This document shows positions 22,001 to 30,729 of a DNA stretch of 31,707 nucleotides, in pieces. The position numbers and the translations under genes were made by a program. The stretch covers positions 1 through 31,707 of the forward strand of contig JBLGEO010000013.1 in NCBI GenBank assembly GCA_047445235.1, written 5' to 3'. Source of the stretch: JBDSRX01 sp047445235. GTDB taxonomy: Bacteria > Patescibacteriota > Dojkabacteria > J137. The stretch's first letter is position 1. Every line of letters starts with the position of its first letter. The notes below the pieces were generated by a model. The model was not told where the DNA came from. It worked only from the letters and a program-made list of their open reading frames with translations, and ran no database searches.

Positions 22001-24310
22001 ATGGATAACAAGCAATTTGATAAAGATATGGCTCGTGCGCTTGCTAAGAGATATATGGACAGTAGGTTTGAAAACCAGGCATTAAATTTCAGCCGAGAAT
22101 TTGAAAGTATCCAAGAAGTTATTGAATTTAGAAAGAATTTTACCCCAGCTTACGAAGCACTTCCAAATAAAGATGATTTCCCCCAATTAGCAGGTGTAAG
22201 TAGGTTAATAGCAAGTAATAACTTTTTATTAATTGATCAAATCGAAGGTAATATAAAATTGACACTTTCTAGAGAATACTACAGGCTTCTTACTGACGAA
22301 ATAGCTTATGGAGATTTTGTTGCAAGTGTTGTTGAGCTTTTAAGTGACTTGTTTGTAGATCAAACTTTCGACTACTTCTGGCAAAACTGCTACTTTAAGA
22401 ATATATTTATTTATACAAAGACAGATGAGCAAATTCTTATTGCTGATGAGGTAATTCAAAAAGATAAGAGACTTTTGCATGATTTTCTATCTAAGCTAGA
22501 GAATGGTGATGAAATACCTGCAAACAATGATGTAGTAAAGATAGTGAATAGACTCCTTCACTTAGAAATTACACTTCCTAGAAAATTAAAAGATTGGTCG
22601 GCAAACGAACAGGCAAGTTTCGAATATGCGGATACTACATTGAGTTCTATTCTAAGGCCGAAGAGGATGGAGATTGCAACTGTAGAGCAACTTATTAATT
22701 TAAGAGGCGTGATGGATAACTATGTTGATGTGTTATTTTCAAAGTCAGTAATTCTACTTTTCGAAACTTTAACATATAATAGGGATACTTTTAATAAAGT
22801 CGAAGAAGGTAGGCAGATTGCAATAAAATTAGCACATCGTACAAGGATATTTAGTGCTTACTACAAAGCTAGAAAGAATGGTGGTTACCTTCTTGGAGAT
22901 AATCCCTACACAAACCTAGCATGGCAATACTTTGGTACTAAAATAAGAAACGCTCAAGATGAGGAAGAAATTAGCATTGTAAAAGATGAAATAACAAAGT
23001 TTTATTCTGTTTTTCCGGATATTGCTAGAGCAAATATTCTGGACGGAGTTGAACATGCTAGAGCATATACAAATGGAATTGTGCCTAAACAACCTGTAGC
23101 AGACTACGAAAAAAAACAAGAAGTTAAGAAAAAATTATTAATAGACATAGATGGAAACGAAGTTGATTTTAACGATGAAAGTTCAATTAAGGAATTTTTA
23201 GGTGCAGTAGAAAAAGAAGAAGATAAGATTGGATTTAAAATACTAGATATTCTTTACGATAGAAATAAGTTGTTATTAGATGCAATTGATGCAGGCGAAG
23301 AGCCTGATTACTCAGCATCAGAAGATCAATTGCAGTATCTGCATAATCAAAAAGATAAAGTTAAAACTGTACGAGCAAGGTTAGAAAGACAAAACATTTG
23401 GCAAGATTATGTTGTTAATGTAATTAGAGCTCTCAGTGAAAGTTCTGATAATCTGGACAGAATTAAATTATTAGTTAATCCATATAAGGAAAAAGGTAGA
23501 ATATTTCTACTTTCAGAACTTGGAACAACTTTTACAAAAGGTGGAGAAAAGGCAATTGTAGTTTCTATAATAGATGACGGAAAAGCAAAAAATTCTCATG
23601 CATTACTTGCTATTGTTTATATTGTTGAATTTATAACTGACGCTGAGGGTAAAAAAGCAAATAGAATAAAAGTTTTATTTAAAAATCCTTACGAAGTTAT
23701 ACCTCAGACAGTTTCACTTGCAGATGCAATTGTCGAAAAAATAAATGAAGAAGTTGATACAGAGAGGAAGCAAGCATATGGACTACCTGACGATATAATA
23801 GATTTTCTAGATCAATACCAAGAAGTACTGAGTGATTTTACTTTTAACAAAGGCATAGATGTTTTTGAAGAATTTATTTCAATGTACATTACACTCATCC
23901 TGGCTAGAAACCCGACTTTTGATTCAGAACTCGAAAGAGAAACATTTCAAGAATTATTGAGACTTTGTTCTAACAATAGTAGATTACAGCTTTCAATAGA
24001 AACATATCTTGCAGATTATGTTGCGAGTGGAGAAATAAAGATACATTTTGAGTCAAGTTTAAATGATGTTGTTATATTAAAGAATAATAAGAATAATATT
24101 GCCAGAAATATTTATCATTATCTTTCTGGAAACGCAAAACATGATAGGTTCGATGCTTTTGTAAAAACAGCTCAAAGCGTATTCTTAAATATAGGTAGAC
24201 CTCAGGAAGAGACTGCAAACAAAGAATGGATAAGTAGCAATACTACTAGAATGCATTTCTGTTACGTAAATAACAAACTAGAAATGGTAGTTACAAAACA
24301 TAAACACTAG
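22001..24310 (+). CDS. Large unrecognised cytoplasmic protein, 769 aa
   Basis: Not recognised. There is no signal peptide or membrane helix, and it is predicted largely helical. Residues 1-370 form one helix-rich region with many aromatic residues (SREYYRLLTDEIAYGDF, FDYFWQNCYFKNIFIY). A charged stretch (about 370-480, KKQEVKKKLLIDIDGNEVDF, EKEEDKIGF) may be coiled coil or linker. A more beta-like part (about 495-570, GRIFLLSELGTTF, KAIVVSIIDD, LLAIVYIVEF) is followed by a helical C-terminal region ending in MVVTKHKH. No nucleotide-binding or catalytic motif stands out. It is the largest gene here and is monocistronic or coupled to a 46-aa ORF. Confidence 0.8.
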   Translation: MDNKQFDKDMARALAKRYMDSRFENQALNFSREFESIQEVIEFRKNFTPAYEALPNKDDFPQLAGVSRLIASNNFLLIDQIEGNIKLTLSREYYRLLTDEIAYGDFVASVVELLSDLFVDQTFDYFWQNCYFKNIFIYTKTDEQILIADEVIQKDKRLLHDFLSKLENGDEIPANNDVVKIVNRLLHLEITLPRKLKDWSANEQASFEYADTTLSSILRPKRMEIATVEQLINLRGVMDNYVDVLFSKSVILLFETLTYNRDTFNKVEEGRQIAIKLAHRTRIFSAYYKARKNGGYLLGDNPYTNLAWQYFGTKIRNAQDEEEISIVKDEITKFYSVFPDIARANILDGVEHARAYTNGIVPKQPVADYEKKQEVKKKLLIDIDGNEVDFNDESSIKEFLGAVEKEEDKIGFKILDILYDRNKLLLDAIDAGEEPDYSASEDQLQYLHNQKDKVKTVRARLERQNIWQDYVVNVIRALSESSDNLDRIKLLVNPYKEKGRIFLLSELGTTFTKGGEKAIVVSIIDDGKAKNSHALLAIVYIVEFITDAEGKKANRIKVLFKNPYEVIPQTVSLADAIVEKINEEVDTERKQAYGLPDDIIDFLDQYQEVLSDFTFNKGIDVFEEFISMYITLILARNPTFDSELERETFQELLRLCSNNSRLQLSIETYLADYVASGEIKIHFESSLNDVVILKNNKNNIARNIYHYLSGNAKHDRFDAFVKTAQSVFLNIGRPQEETANKEWISSNTTRMHFCYVNNKLEMVVTKHKH

Positions 24311-24450
24311 TGTCAAATTTTGCAGACAATTTTCCTATTAATCCTGTTAAAGCATTCATAAACTATATATATAATAACAATATACTCTCTAATCTTCGCT
24401 TGGATTATCTAGCTACAATATCGATTCTAATTGACCACTTATCTCTTTAA
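24310..24450 (+). CDS. Possible 46-aa ORF coupled to the 769-aa gene
   Basis: A GTG start sharing one base with the preceding TAG stop (TAGTG) opens 46 codons, beginning MSNFADNFPINPVKAF and ending LLIDHLSL-like (ISILIDHLSL), stop TAA 24448-24450. The one-base overlap is the same coupling arrangement seen at 5468 and 19487. Composition is unremarkable, and no Shine-Dalgarno or relative is known to me. It could be chance. Confidence 0.35.
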   Translation: MSNFADNFPINPVKAFINYIYNNNILSNLRLDYLATISILIDHLSL

Positions 24451-24514
24451 CCATAAACTTATTAAGGTTTAGGATCCTAAGACAATAAAATATATAAGCT
24501 TTTACATTAACAAT

Positions 24515-25459
24515 ATGAGATTTAAATCTCTTCGAAATGTTTTAGCTAGTGTTGCAGCTATGTTCGTAGTTGTAGCGTTAGTTTCGACACAAAGTGTAAG
24601 TGCAATTTTAATAGATACTCACACACCTAACTTAGTAATTGATACATTCAGTTCACTAAGTTATCCTACAGATCCTTCACAACCAGGATATTGGTGGGTA
24701 ACACTAGGGAGCTCTTTCGATCCGAGCTTAAGGAAAGAAAATATTGAGTGTGGAAACGGAGTTAACAATGACTCAACATGTGCAACTATAATGTCTGAAG
24801 GTCCATTCGGATTAAACAAATTCGTTAGAATGAGACTAAGAGCTGGTGAGCAACCAGGACAATTTGCTTTCTCTCAACTTAGTGAAGAAAGAGATGCAAA
24901 GAGTTATAACTTAACACATAGATGGTTACCTACAGCTGGACATCCAGTTGTTCTAAATGTTAAATCTAGATACTCTGCAAATGCAAAAGCAGATGGGTCT
25001 GGAGGAGCAAAAGGTACAATCGGAGTAGCTTTATGGAACTCACCTACAGAACAATTAGATGCACCTCCATACTTCTCTATTCATCCTGCTAAGACAATTG
25101 CATTAAACTGGGCAGATCCTGGAGTTGCATTTGGAACTTATACAGGTTATAAAGCTGTAATTATAGACTCAGATACAGTAGAAGGTTCTTTCACTCCTAC
25201 ATATTTACAACAAATTCAAGATGTAAATATTAATCAGTGGTTCCTACAAACTATTGTTTGGTCAGTAAACAGCAATGGTGTACAGAATGTAAAATTCTAT
25301 ATCGATGGGGCATTGAAAGCAGAGAGTACTCTTGCAAGACCATTACCTGCTATGTCAGTAGTTATGTGGGCTGATAACAATCAAGTTACGGCTGCACCTG
25401 CTACTATAACAGGAGATCAATACCACGATGTAAGCTTTACATCTATATCTAAGTTATAA
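24515..25459 (+). CDS. Secreted protein with a concanavalin-like (LamG/GH16-type) fold candidate
   Basis: A 314-residue exported protein. The signal peptide has a basic N-terminus (RFKSLR), a hydrophobic core (10-24) and a cut after VSA (30). The mature protein is beta-rich. QWFLQTIVWSVNS (241-253) followed by VKFYIDGALKAES (259-271) is the W...W..N.....Y.DG pattern of laminin-G/GH16-like jelly rolls. The GH16 catalytic ExDxxE is not seen, so a binding role is more likely than hydrolysis. C79 and C89 could form a disulfide. No cell-wall anchor or membrane helix, so it is probably released or held by binding. It has a strong terminator 21 nt after the stop. Confidence 0.7.
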   Translation: MRFKSLRNVLASVAAMFVVVALVSTQSVSAILIDTHTPNLVIDTFSSLSYPTDPSQPGYWWVTLGSSFDPSLRKENIECGNGVNNDSTCATIMSEGPFGLNKFVRMRLRAGEQPGQFAFSQLSEERDAKSYNLTHRWLPTAGHPVVLNVKSRYSANAKADGSGGAKGTIGVALWNSPTEQLDAPPYFSIHPAKTIALNWADPGVAFGTYTGYKAVIIDSDTVEGSFTPTYLQQIQDVNINQWFLQTIVWSVNSNGVQNVKFYIDGALKAESTLARPLPAMSVVMWADNNQVTAAPATITGDQYHDVSFTSISKL

Positions 25460-25480
25460 GGTTATAGTGCGTTACGTATA

Positions 25481-25512
25481 CTGGAGTCCGAAAGGGCTCC
25501 AGGCTTGTTTTT
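25481..25512 (+). terminator. Rho-independent terminator
   Basis: CTGGAGTCC-GAAA-GGGCTCCAG, a 9-bp stem (one G-T pair) with a GAAA tetraloop, followed by GCTTGTTTTT. It ends the secreted-protein transcript. Confidence 0.88.
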
Positions 25513-25529
25513 AATTCTTTACTTTTTAA

Positions 25530-25535
25530 TATAAT
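25530..25535 (+). promoter_or_regulatory. -10 element before the 184-aa gene
   Basis: TATAAT ends only three bases before the ATG at 25539, with TTGTTT (25505-25510) 19 nt upstream. If used, transcription would begin at about 25542, inside the first codons. That would favour a start at Met7 (25557) or a leaderless mRNA. Confidence 0.35.
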
Positions 25536-25538
25536 TGT

Positions 25539-26093
25539 ATGGAACTTCCCGCGAAGATGAAGATTTATGGTGAAGAATTTAAATTCTTCGCAGATAAAAG
25601 ACTTCAGGCATACTATCACTTAGATTTTGCAAATTTTTCTGAAAAATTAAACCGTGATCACTATATTTGTCATATTGTTTTACTTATTCCATTTAGAATC
25701 ACTAACTACGAAAGTATATTTGAAATTGAGGATCAAGCTATTGAAGAACTTTTTGTAAAGAAAGCCGAAATTACAAAAGATAATTCAGTATTCTCACTCT
25801 TTGTTGAATTTACAGAAGGAGCAAGTATAATTCCAGACCTTAATATGATTAGGAATATTAATAAAAGAAAGAAGAGTATCGAAAAGAAGAGAAATGTTCT
25901 TCTAAATTATGCAGTCGCAATAGTTCCAAAGAAGTTTGGTAAAACTTATAAAATATTTAAATTTGTTACAAAGTATTTTAGCGGCGGTGAGGAAATGGGC
26001 ATTGTTGTACACAATTATGAAGAAGCCATGGGAAGAATTAATGCTATAGATAATATAATGGATGCTAAGAACTTCGAGAAGGCGATTGGTTAA
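25539..26093 (+). CDS. Unrecognised soluble protein, 184 aa
   Basis: Not recognised. It is mixed alpha/beta with no signal or membrane helix. Short beta stretches near the start (MKIYGEEFKFFADKR) and middle (YICHIVLLIPFRI, FSLFVEFTEG) are followed by a very basic helix (about 104-118, RNINKRKKSIEKKRN). A C-terminal part has VAIVPKKFGKTYKIFKFVTKYFSGG and EEAMGRINAIDN. The last part is faintly like a STAS-type domain end, too weak to name. Start is either ATG 25539 or ATG 25557, given the promoter position. Confidence 0.75.
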   Translation: MELPAKMKIYGEEFKFFADKRLQAYYHLDFANFSEKLNRDHYICHIVLLIPFRITNYESIFEIEDQAIEELFVKKAEITKDNSVFSLFVEFTEGASIIPDLNMIRNINKRKKSIEKKRNVLLNYAVAIVPKKFGKTYKIFKFVTKYFSGGEEMGIVVHNYEEAMGRINAIDNIMDAKNFEKAIG

Positions 26094-26117
26094 ATATTAA
26101 GTAAATCTTCAGTAAAG

Positions 26118-26146
26118 TTGCGCTATTTGTAGTGCACGTTTATAAT
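26118..26146 (+). promoter_or_regulatory. Promoter of the 156-aa/GNAT-like unit
   Basis: TTGCGC (26118-26123), a 17-nt spacer, TATAAT (26141-26146), predicted start about 26153 and a 17-nt leader. One of the best-formed promoters in the window. Confidence 0.6.
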
Positions 26147-26169
26147 CTCCAGATCTGTTATTAAAAAGT

Positions 26170-26640
26170 ATGGACAATCTTTTAAAACCTAAACCACAAA
26201 GTAATGATTTTCAAGAGAACTTAAATGAGTTGGCATTTATTCTAAAAACATCTGGGATTAGACCGAGGCAACCCTTTGAGAATATGTTTACCAACATGAG
26301 TTACTTGGAAAGGAAAGCAGCACTAATAAAGATAGCGGAAGCAATCGAACTTGGATCGATAATCGTAGACAAACAAACATTAGATTGGTGGATGGAAAAC
26401 TTATTTAAATATATAAGTGTACAAGTTCTTACAGACTTAATTAAGATTAAAGCACTAACCTCTTTAATTCAGTGTTTAAGACTCTTCTATAGATTAGATT
26501 CTACAAGTGGCTTTAGTGAATTTGAAATCAAGTTTACTAGCAAATTGAGAGGTGAAGATTGGAACACTGTTGAGGCTCAAAAAGCCAGACAACACTTAAA
26601 GTTCTTTAGAGAATTAAAAATATTTTTGGAACAAGAATAA
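26170..26640 (+). CDS. Unrecognised helical protein, 156 aa
   Basis: Not recognised. The protein looks all-helical and soluble: an N-terminal helix (NLNELAFILKT), PRQPFENMFTNMSYLERKAALIKIAEAI (about 37-64), an amphipathic stretch LFKYISVQVLTDLIKIKALTSLIQCLRLFYRL (about 80-111), and a charged C-terminus ending FLEQE. No catalytic motif. It is first in a group with the GNAT-like gene 21 nt downstream. Confidence 0.75.
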   Translation: MDNLLKPKPQSNDFQENLNELAFILKTSGIRPRQPFENMFTNMSYLERKAALIKIAEAIELGSIIVDKQTLDWWMENLFKYISVQVLTDLIKIKALTSLIQCLRLFYRLDSTSGFSEFEIKFTSKLRGEDWNTVEAQKARQHLKFFRELKIFLEQE

Positions 26641-26661
26641 ATAATATCAAATAATTTTAAG

Positions 26662-27183
26662 ATGAGTGATTTTATTCCAGGACCAGAAGGATTTAAAGGA
26701 AAAGTTAGTTTATTAACTAAAGACGACATGTTTATTCTACCTCCATTCTTATTTACTAATTTTATAGATAATGAGTCTGGATATCCTGCTCCGGGGTTGG
26801 TTCAAAGGTTATTAAACGATATATCCGACTCTTTAAAAGACATTAACGATAATAAGTTCTTAATTGCAAAGGTTGGTAGTGTGATAGTTGGGTTTATTGG
26901 TCTAAGAGTCCCATCTGAGGAACTTAAATACTACGCAGTAACGATAAATCCATGTGAACTTATTATCCCTCTCGCATCAGGTAAATTCAAAACAATGCCA
27001 ATATGTTTACTGATGAACTTTATGAAACTTGCTAAAGAAGAAGGGTATACAGAAGTATTATTAAATATGGATGAGTTTGACAATAGTACTGCCTTTAAGA
27101 TGATGGATATTGAGACAGGTGAGGATGAATTCTTTTCTGATACAGATGGTGATATTTTAGTTTGGAGATGGGTGTCTAGTTAA
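26662..27183 (+). CDS. GNAT-like protein, 173 aa
   Basis: Weakly recognised as a GCN5-related acyltransferase fold. FLIAKVGSVIVGFIGLRVP (66-84) matches the central beta-turn-beta of GNATs. A later helix, LLMNFMKLAKEEG, and strand, YTEVLLNM, match the downstream helix-strand element, and the protein ends with a short strand (ILVWRWV). The acetyl-CoA pyrophosphate loop (Q/RxxGxG/A) is not obvious; the place has IPLASGKFKTMP. It may be a diverged or inactive member. It sits 21 nt after the 156-aa gene and 57 nt before lepA. Confidence 0.5.
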   Translation: MSDFIPGPEGFKGKVSLLTKDDMFILPPFLFTNFIDNESGYPAPGLVQRLLNDISDSLKDINDNKFLIAKVGSVIVGFIGLRVPSEELKYYAVTINPCELIIPLASGKFKTMPICLLMNFMKLAKEEGYTEVLLNMDEFDNSTAFKMMDIETGEDEFFSDTDGDILVWRWVSS

Positions 27184-27213
27184 AGTTTCTTCTAAAGGTT
27201 ATATCTTATCTGC

Positions 27214-27219
27214 TATAAT
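27214..27219 (+). promoter_or_regulatory. -10 element of lepA
   Basis: TATAAT, predicted start about 27226, giving a leader of about 15 nt with no Shine-Dalgarno. No good -35 was seen; read-through from upstream is possible. Confidence 0.4.
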
Positions 27220-27240
27220 TCATAAGCTTAATAACCTTAT

Positions 27241-29229
27241 ATGACAGATAAATCGAGAATCCGAAACTTTTGTATTATTGCCCACATCGACCACGGTAAG
27301 TCTACTCTCGCAGATAGATTAATCGAACATACCGGTGCAGTTTTGCGAAGAGAAATGAAAGATAGAATGTTAGATACATTAGAACTAGAGCAGGAGAGAG
27401 GCATTACAATAAAACTTCAAACAGCTAGGTTAAATTTTCCTTACAAAAGAGAGCAGAGTAAAGTAGAGGATAAGTCTACTCTACCCGAAAATGGAGAGTA
27501 CATTCTAAATTTAATTGATACCCCCGGGCATGTAGATTTTTCTTACGAAGTTTCGCGTTCTGTGGCAGCTAGCGAAGGTTGTTTACTACTTGTAGATGTT
27601 ACTCAAGGTGTCCAAGCTCAGACTCTTACAACCGTCTACAAAGCGATGGAATACAATTTAAAAATTATTCCAGTACTAAACAAAGTTGACATGGATATTG
27701 CAGAGACAGAAAGAGTAAAAGCAGAAGTAATGGAAACATTTGGATTTGCAGAAGAAGATATTATTCTAGCCTCAGGTAAAACAGGAATTGGTGTTCCAGA
27801 TATTTTAAATGCGATAGTAGAAAGGATTCCAGCACCAGATAAGTTTTCAAGCCAGGTTTACACTCCAGAGCAATCTGATTTAGATGCAATGGATAACACT
27901 CCTGTCGGAGAGGCAACAAACTTTACTGGAACAACAAAAGCATTAATTTTTGATGCTTTCTTCCACGAATACAAAGGTGCTACTGCATTGGTAAAAGTAA
28001 TTTCTGGAGAAATTAGAAAGAACGAAAAACTTTATATGATAGGTACAGGAACTGAAGTAACTCCAATTGAGATTGGTTACTTGACTCCTAAGATGTTAAA
28101 AACAGAGTCAATTAAAGAAGGGGAAGTAGGTTACGTGGCAACTGGACTTAAAGACATACATGTTGTTCACTCCGGAGATACAATTACAGAATGGAAACAA
28201 GATGGATCTCATAAAAATATTGAAATCCTTACCGGTTACAAATCTCCTAAACCAATGGTTTACGCTAGTTTGTACCCAGTAGAAGCAAGCGACTACCCAC
28301 AATTTGCGGAAGCTTTAGAAAAGCTTTCTTTAAATGATGCTGCTCTAACTTATCAAAAAGAATACTCTCAGGCTTTAGGAACGGGATTTGTTTGTGGATT
28401 TTTAGGATTGCTACATTTGGAAATTACTCAAGATAGATTAGAACGAGAATATGGAATAGATTTGATTGGAACAACTCCAACAGTTGAGTTTAGAGTTCAA
28501 TTGACCTCTAAAGACTATGCAAAAATTGGTGTTAATGTTTCCAATATAGAAACTGAAACTAACATTGCAACTATTAGAACAGCAGCAGAATTTCCAGAAC
28601 CAACCTACTCTGCAGAAATTTACGAGCCATGGGTAAAGTTAGAACTTATTACTCCAGAAGAATATATTGGGTCAGTTATGGAACTTTGCCAAAAACATAG
28701 AGCTGTATATAAATCTATGCATTTTTTAAGCAGACTTTCTAATAATTCTAAACATGCAGTAATTGAATACGAAATGCCTACTGTAGAAATTATTGTTAAC
28801 TTTTTTGATAAATTAAAATCAATCTCTCACGGGTACGCATCTATGGATTATTCATTTTTAGATTACAGACAAGGAGATATTGTTAAAGTAGGAATTTTAG
28901 TAAACGATGAACCAGTAGAAGCTTTATCTTTCTTAACACATAGATCTAATTCTCAAAGAAGAGGAAAAGAGATTGTAGAAAAGTTAAAAGATATTATTCC
29001 AAGACAAAACTTTAAAGTTCCAATACAAGCAGCTATAGGAGGAAATGTTATTGCCAGAGAAACAATTGCAGCGTACAAGAAGGATGTGCTTGCAAAACTT
29101 TATGGTGGAGATATTACACGAAAATTAAAACTACTAGAAAATCAAAAAAAAGGTAAAAAGAAGATGAAGACTTTTGGTAAAGTTGAAATACCAAAAGAAG
29201 CTTTCTTAGAAGCTTTGAAAGTAGAATAA
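27241..29229 (+). CDS. lepA: Elongation factor 4 (LepA), ribosomal back-translocation GTPase
   Basis: A 662-residue translational GTPase. G1 is AHIDHGKST (14-22), switch I ERGITIK (52-58), G3 DTPGH (93-97), G4 NKVD (147-150), and G5 reads ASGK (177-180) instead of SAK. Domain II and the EF-G-like domains follow, then the LepA-specific C-terminal domain (about 560-662: SLDYRQGDIVKV-like region, LTHRSNSQRRGKEI, GGDITRKLKLLENQKKGKKK). It is about 60 residues longer than usual. One insert (about 67-85) lies between switch I and G3; another (about 203-232) lies between the G domain and domain II. LepA helps stalled ribosomes and ribosome assembly under stress. A 130-aa gene follows 15 nt later. 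Confidence 0.97.
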   Translation: MTDKSRIRNFCIIAHIDHGKSTLADRLIEHTGAVLRREMKDRMLDTLELEQERGITIKLQTARLNFPYKREQSKVEDKSTLPENGEYILNLIDTPGHVDFSYEVSRSVAASEGCLLLVDVTQGVQAQTLTTVYKAMEYNLKIIPVLNKVDMDIAETERVKAEVMETFGFAEEDIILASGKTGIGVPDILNAIVERIPAPDKFSSQVYTPEQSDLDAMDNTPVGEATNFTGTTKALIFDAFFHEYKGATALVKVISGEIRKNEKLYMIGTGTEVTPIEIGYLTPKMLKTESIKEGEVGYVATGLKDIHVVHSGDTITEWKQDGSHKNIEILTGYKSPKPMVYASLYPVEASDYPQFAEALEKLSLNDAALTYQKEYSQALGTGFVCGFLGLLHLEITQDRLEREYGIDLIGTTPTVEFRVQLTSKDYAKIGVNVSNIETETNIATIRTAAEFPEPTYSAEIYEPWVKLELITPEEYIGSVMELCQKHRAVYKSMHFLSRLSNNSKHAVIEYEMPTVEIIVNFFDKLKSISHGYASMDYSFLDYRQGDIVKVGILVNDEPVEALSFLTHRSNSQRRGKEIVEKLKDIIPRQNFKVPIQAAIGGNVIARETIAAYKKDVLAKLYGGDITRKLKLLENQKKGKKKMKTFGKVEIPKEAFLEALKVE

Positions 29230-29244
29230 ATATTAGTTTCTTTT

Positions 29245-29637
29245 ATGACAAAAATGACAACTGCTGAAGTTCTAGCATTGATGAACGGAGGTAAAGCAGA
29301 ACAAGAGAACGAAATTAACTATACACAGATCGTATTTGGAATTCTAAAAGAATTAGAGGACAAAGTAATTCTTACTAAAAAATACTTTGCATATACTAAG
29401 GTTAGTTTTGAAGGAGAAAGACAAGTTGTAACTATTATAATAAAACTTGAATCAACCAATAAGACATATGTAGCAAATATATCTTTCGATAAATTAGATG
29501 AACTTTATAATTGTAAAATTGAGAAAGAATACGATGCTTTACTAATAAAGCTTCTAGCTAGATTTCAACCAATTGTAGGCTTCAGTACAGATGGATTTGA
29601 TTTGATATATTCTCCACCTTTAGAGCGAGCTAGCTAA
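29245..29637 (+). CDS. Unrecognised small protein, 130 aa
   Basis: Not recognised. An N-terminal helix (TTAEVLALMNGG) is followed by an alpha/beta domain with strands KYFAYTKVSFEGERQVVTIIIKLES and KTYVANISFDKL, and a C-terminal helix-strand (LIKLLARFQPIVGFSTDGFDLIYS). No signal peptide. It starts 15 nt after lepA and is probably co-transcribed. The stop codon is repeated in frame three times (TAA TAG TAA, 29635-29643). Confidence 0.75.
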   Translation: MTKMTTAEVLALMNGGKAEQENEINYTQIVFGILKELEDKVILTKKYFAYTKVSFEGERQVVTIIIKLESTNKTYVANISFDKLDELYNCKIEKEYDALLIKLLARFQPIVGFSTDGFDLIYSPPLERAS

Positions 29638-29645
29638 TAGTAAAG

Positions 29646-29656
29646 AAAGGAGGTGA
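29646..29656 (+). promoter_or_regulatory. Orphan perfect Shine-Dalgarno-like site
   Basis: AAAGGAGGTGA is complementary to the usual 3' end of bacterial 16S rRNA. It lies right after a triple stop, but only a 10-codon reading (GTG 29653 to TGA) follows, and the next gene is convergent. Confidence 0.5.
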
Positions 29657-29674
29657 CAGTAATATTTAAAGTAC

Positions 29675-30616
29675 TTAAGGTTTGATTCCAGAAATATATT
29701 CAAATATACCCTGTCTTAGAAAAGGGAACAAAGTAATCATTCTTGTGTAATACGTTTGTGCTTTTACTTTATCTCCATCAACTTTATTAATTCTTAATAC
29801 TGCACACATTACAAAGATAATATTGAAAACATTTCTAGTGCCTGTCGAATTCTCAAGTTGAACCATAAGAGACTCAGTATCTAGAGGACCAGCACTTGTT
29901 CTCTGGTAAAGTGAGTTCTCAAATAGACCATCTCCTGCTCTACTAAAACGTGCTAAATCTACTATTGAGACAGGTGAGTCTTCTTGGAAAACTAATGACG
30001 TGAATACTTCAATAAACATTGCCTTAGCCAGATGAGAGTTTTGTCCATAAGCTTTTTCAAGAGATTCTGAAGTAATTCTGTCCATGCTTTTTTTAGCAGT
30101 ACTAATAATAATTTCTTTAACTACTGGAGTTTCATTGAATTCAACGAAGTTTAACGAAGATGTATTGAATATGTAACCCAAATCTTCAGCAAGGATATCG
30201 TAAGTAGTATAAGACATATTATTCACCTTTGCGCTAGCCATTAACGGTAAAAGTAAAGGCATTAGTTTCAATTTAATTTCTGCTGGTAGCTTTGAAATAT
30301 TTCTAATGGCTCCCATCTGATCGCCACCACTCATTGTAAACACAACTGTTTGCAGTACTTGGACAATCTCTTCTTTAAAAGTGTCGACTGACTCAGGTGT
30401 TAATCCTTTAAATGCTTCTATTTTTGCATCTACTTGAATATCTGATTTAATTTGGTTAATAATATTAATTTGATTTTCCCTCTTCTTATCTTCCTCGATA
30501 CTGCTTTCAATTTGTTTTAATCGTACAAGTTCTTCTGGAGTCGCTGGTCTTTCTCCTTCTGGCTCTGGTAATGTTGTATTTAATACTGGTGATATTGGTT
30601 CTGCTACAATATTCAT
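29675..30616 (-). CDS. Unrecognised protein, 313 aa
   Basis: Not recognised. A Pro/Glu-rich N-terminus (1-30) leads to a charged helix (about 31-66, RLKQIESSIEEDKKRENQ). A predominantly helical body follows (about 70-313), with VDTFKEEIVQVLQTVVFTMSGGD, LPAEIKLKLMPLLLPLMASAKV and TRNVFNIIFVMCAVLRINKVDGD. Hydrophobic stretches are short and look like buried helices, not clear membrane segments; no signal peptide. It lies 113 nt downstream of the HtpX-like gene in the same direction. Function unknown. Confidence 0.75.
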   Translation of the reverse strand: MNIVAEPISPVLNTTLPEPEGERPATPEELVRLKQIESSIEEDKKRENQINIINQIKSDIQVDAKIEAFKGLTPESVDTFKEEIVQVLQTVVFTMSGGDQMGAIRNISKLPAEIKLKLMPLLLPLMASAKVNNMSYTTYDILAEDLGYIFNTSSLNFVEFNETPVVKEIIISTAKKSMDRITSESLEKAYGQNSHLAKAMFIEVFTSLVFQEDSPVSIVDLARFSRAGDGLFENSLYQRTSAGPLDTESLMVQLENSTGTRNVFNIIFVMCAVLRINKVDGDKVKAQTYYTRMITLFPFLRQGIFEYISGIKP

Positions 30617-30729
30617 TTTTTAGATTTAAAATGTAATTCTAAAATCAGGATAGTACAGATTTATTATGTTAGCAAGACCTGACCCTTAAGCAGTATACTT
30701 TTCGTGAAGAATTTTATCTTAGCAAGCTA

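Noticed and set aside
24469..24480. Perfect palindrome TTAGGATCCTAA upstream of the secreted-protein gene
   Set aside because: Only 12 bp, no promoter elements placed around it and no second copy noticed; too likely by chance to call an operator.
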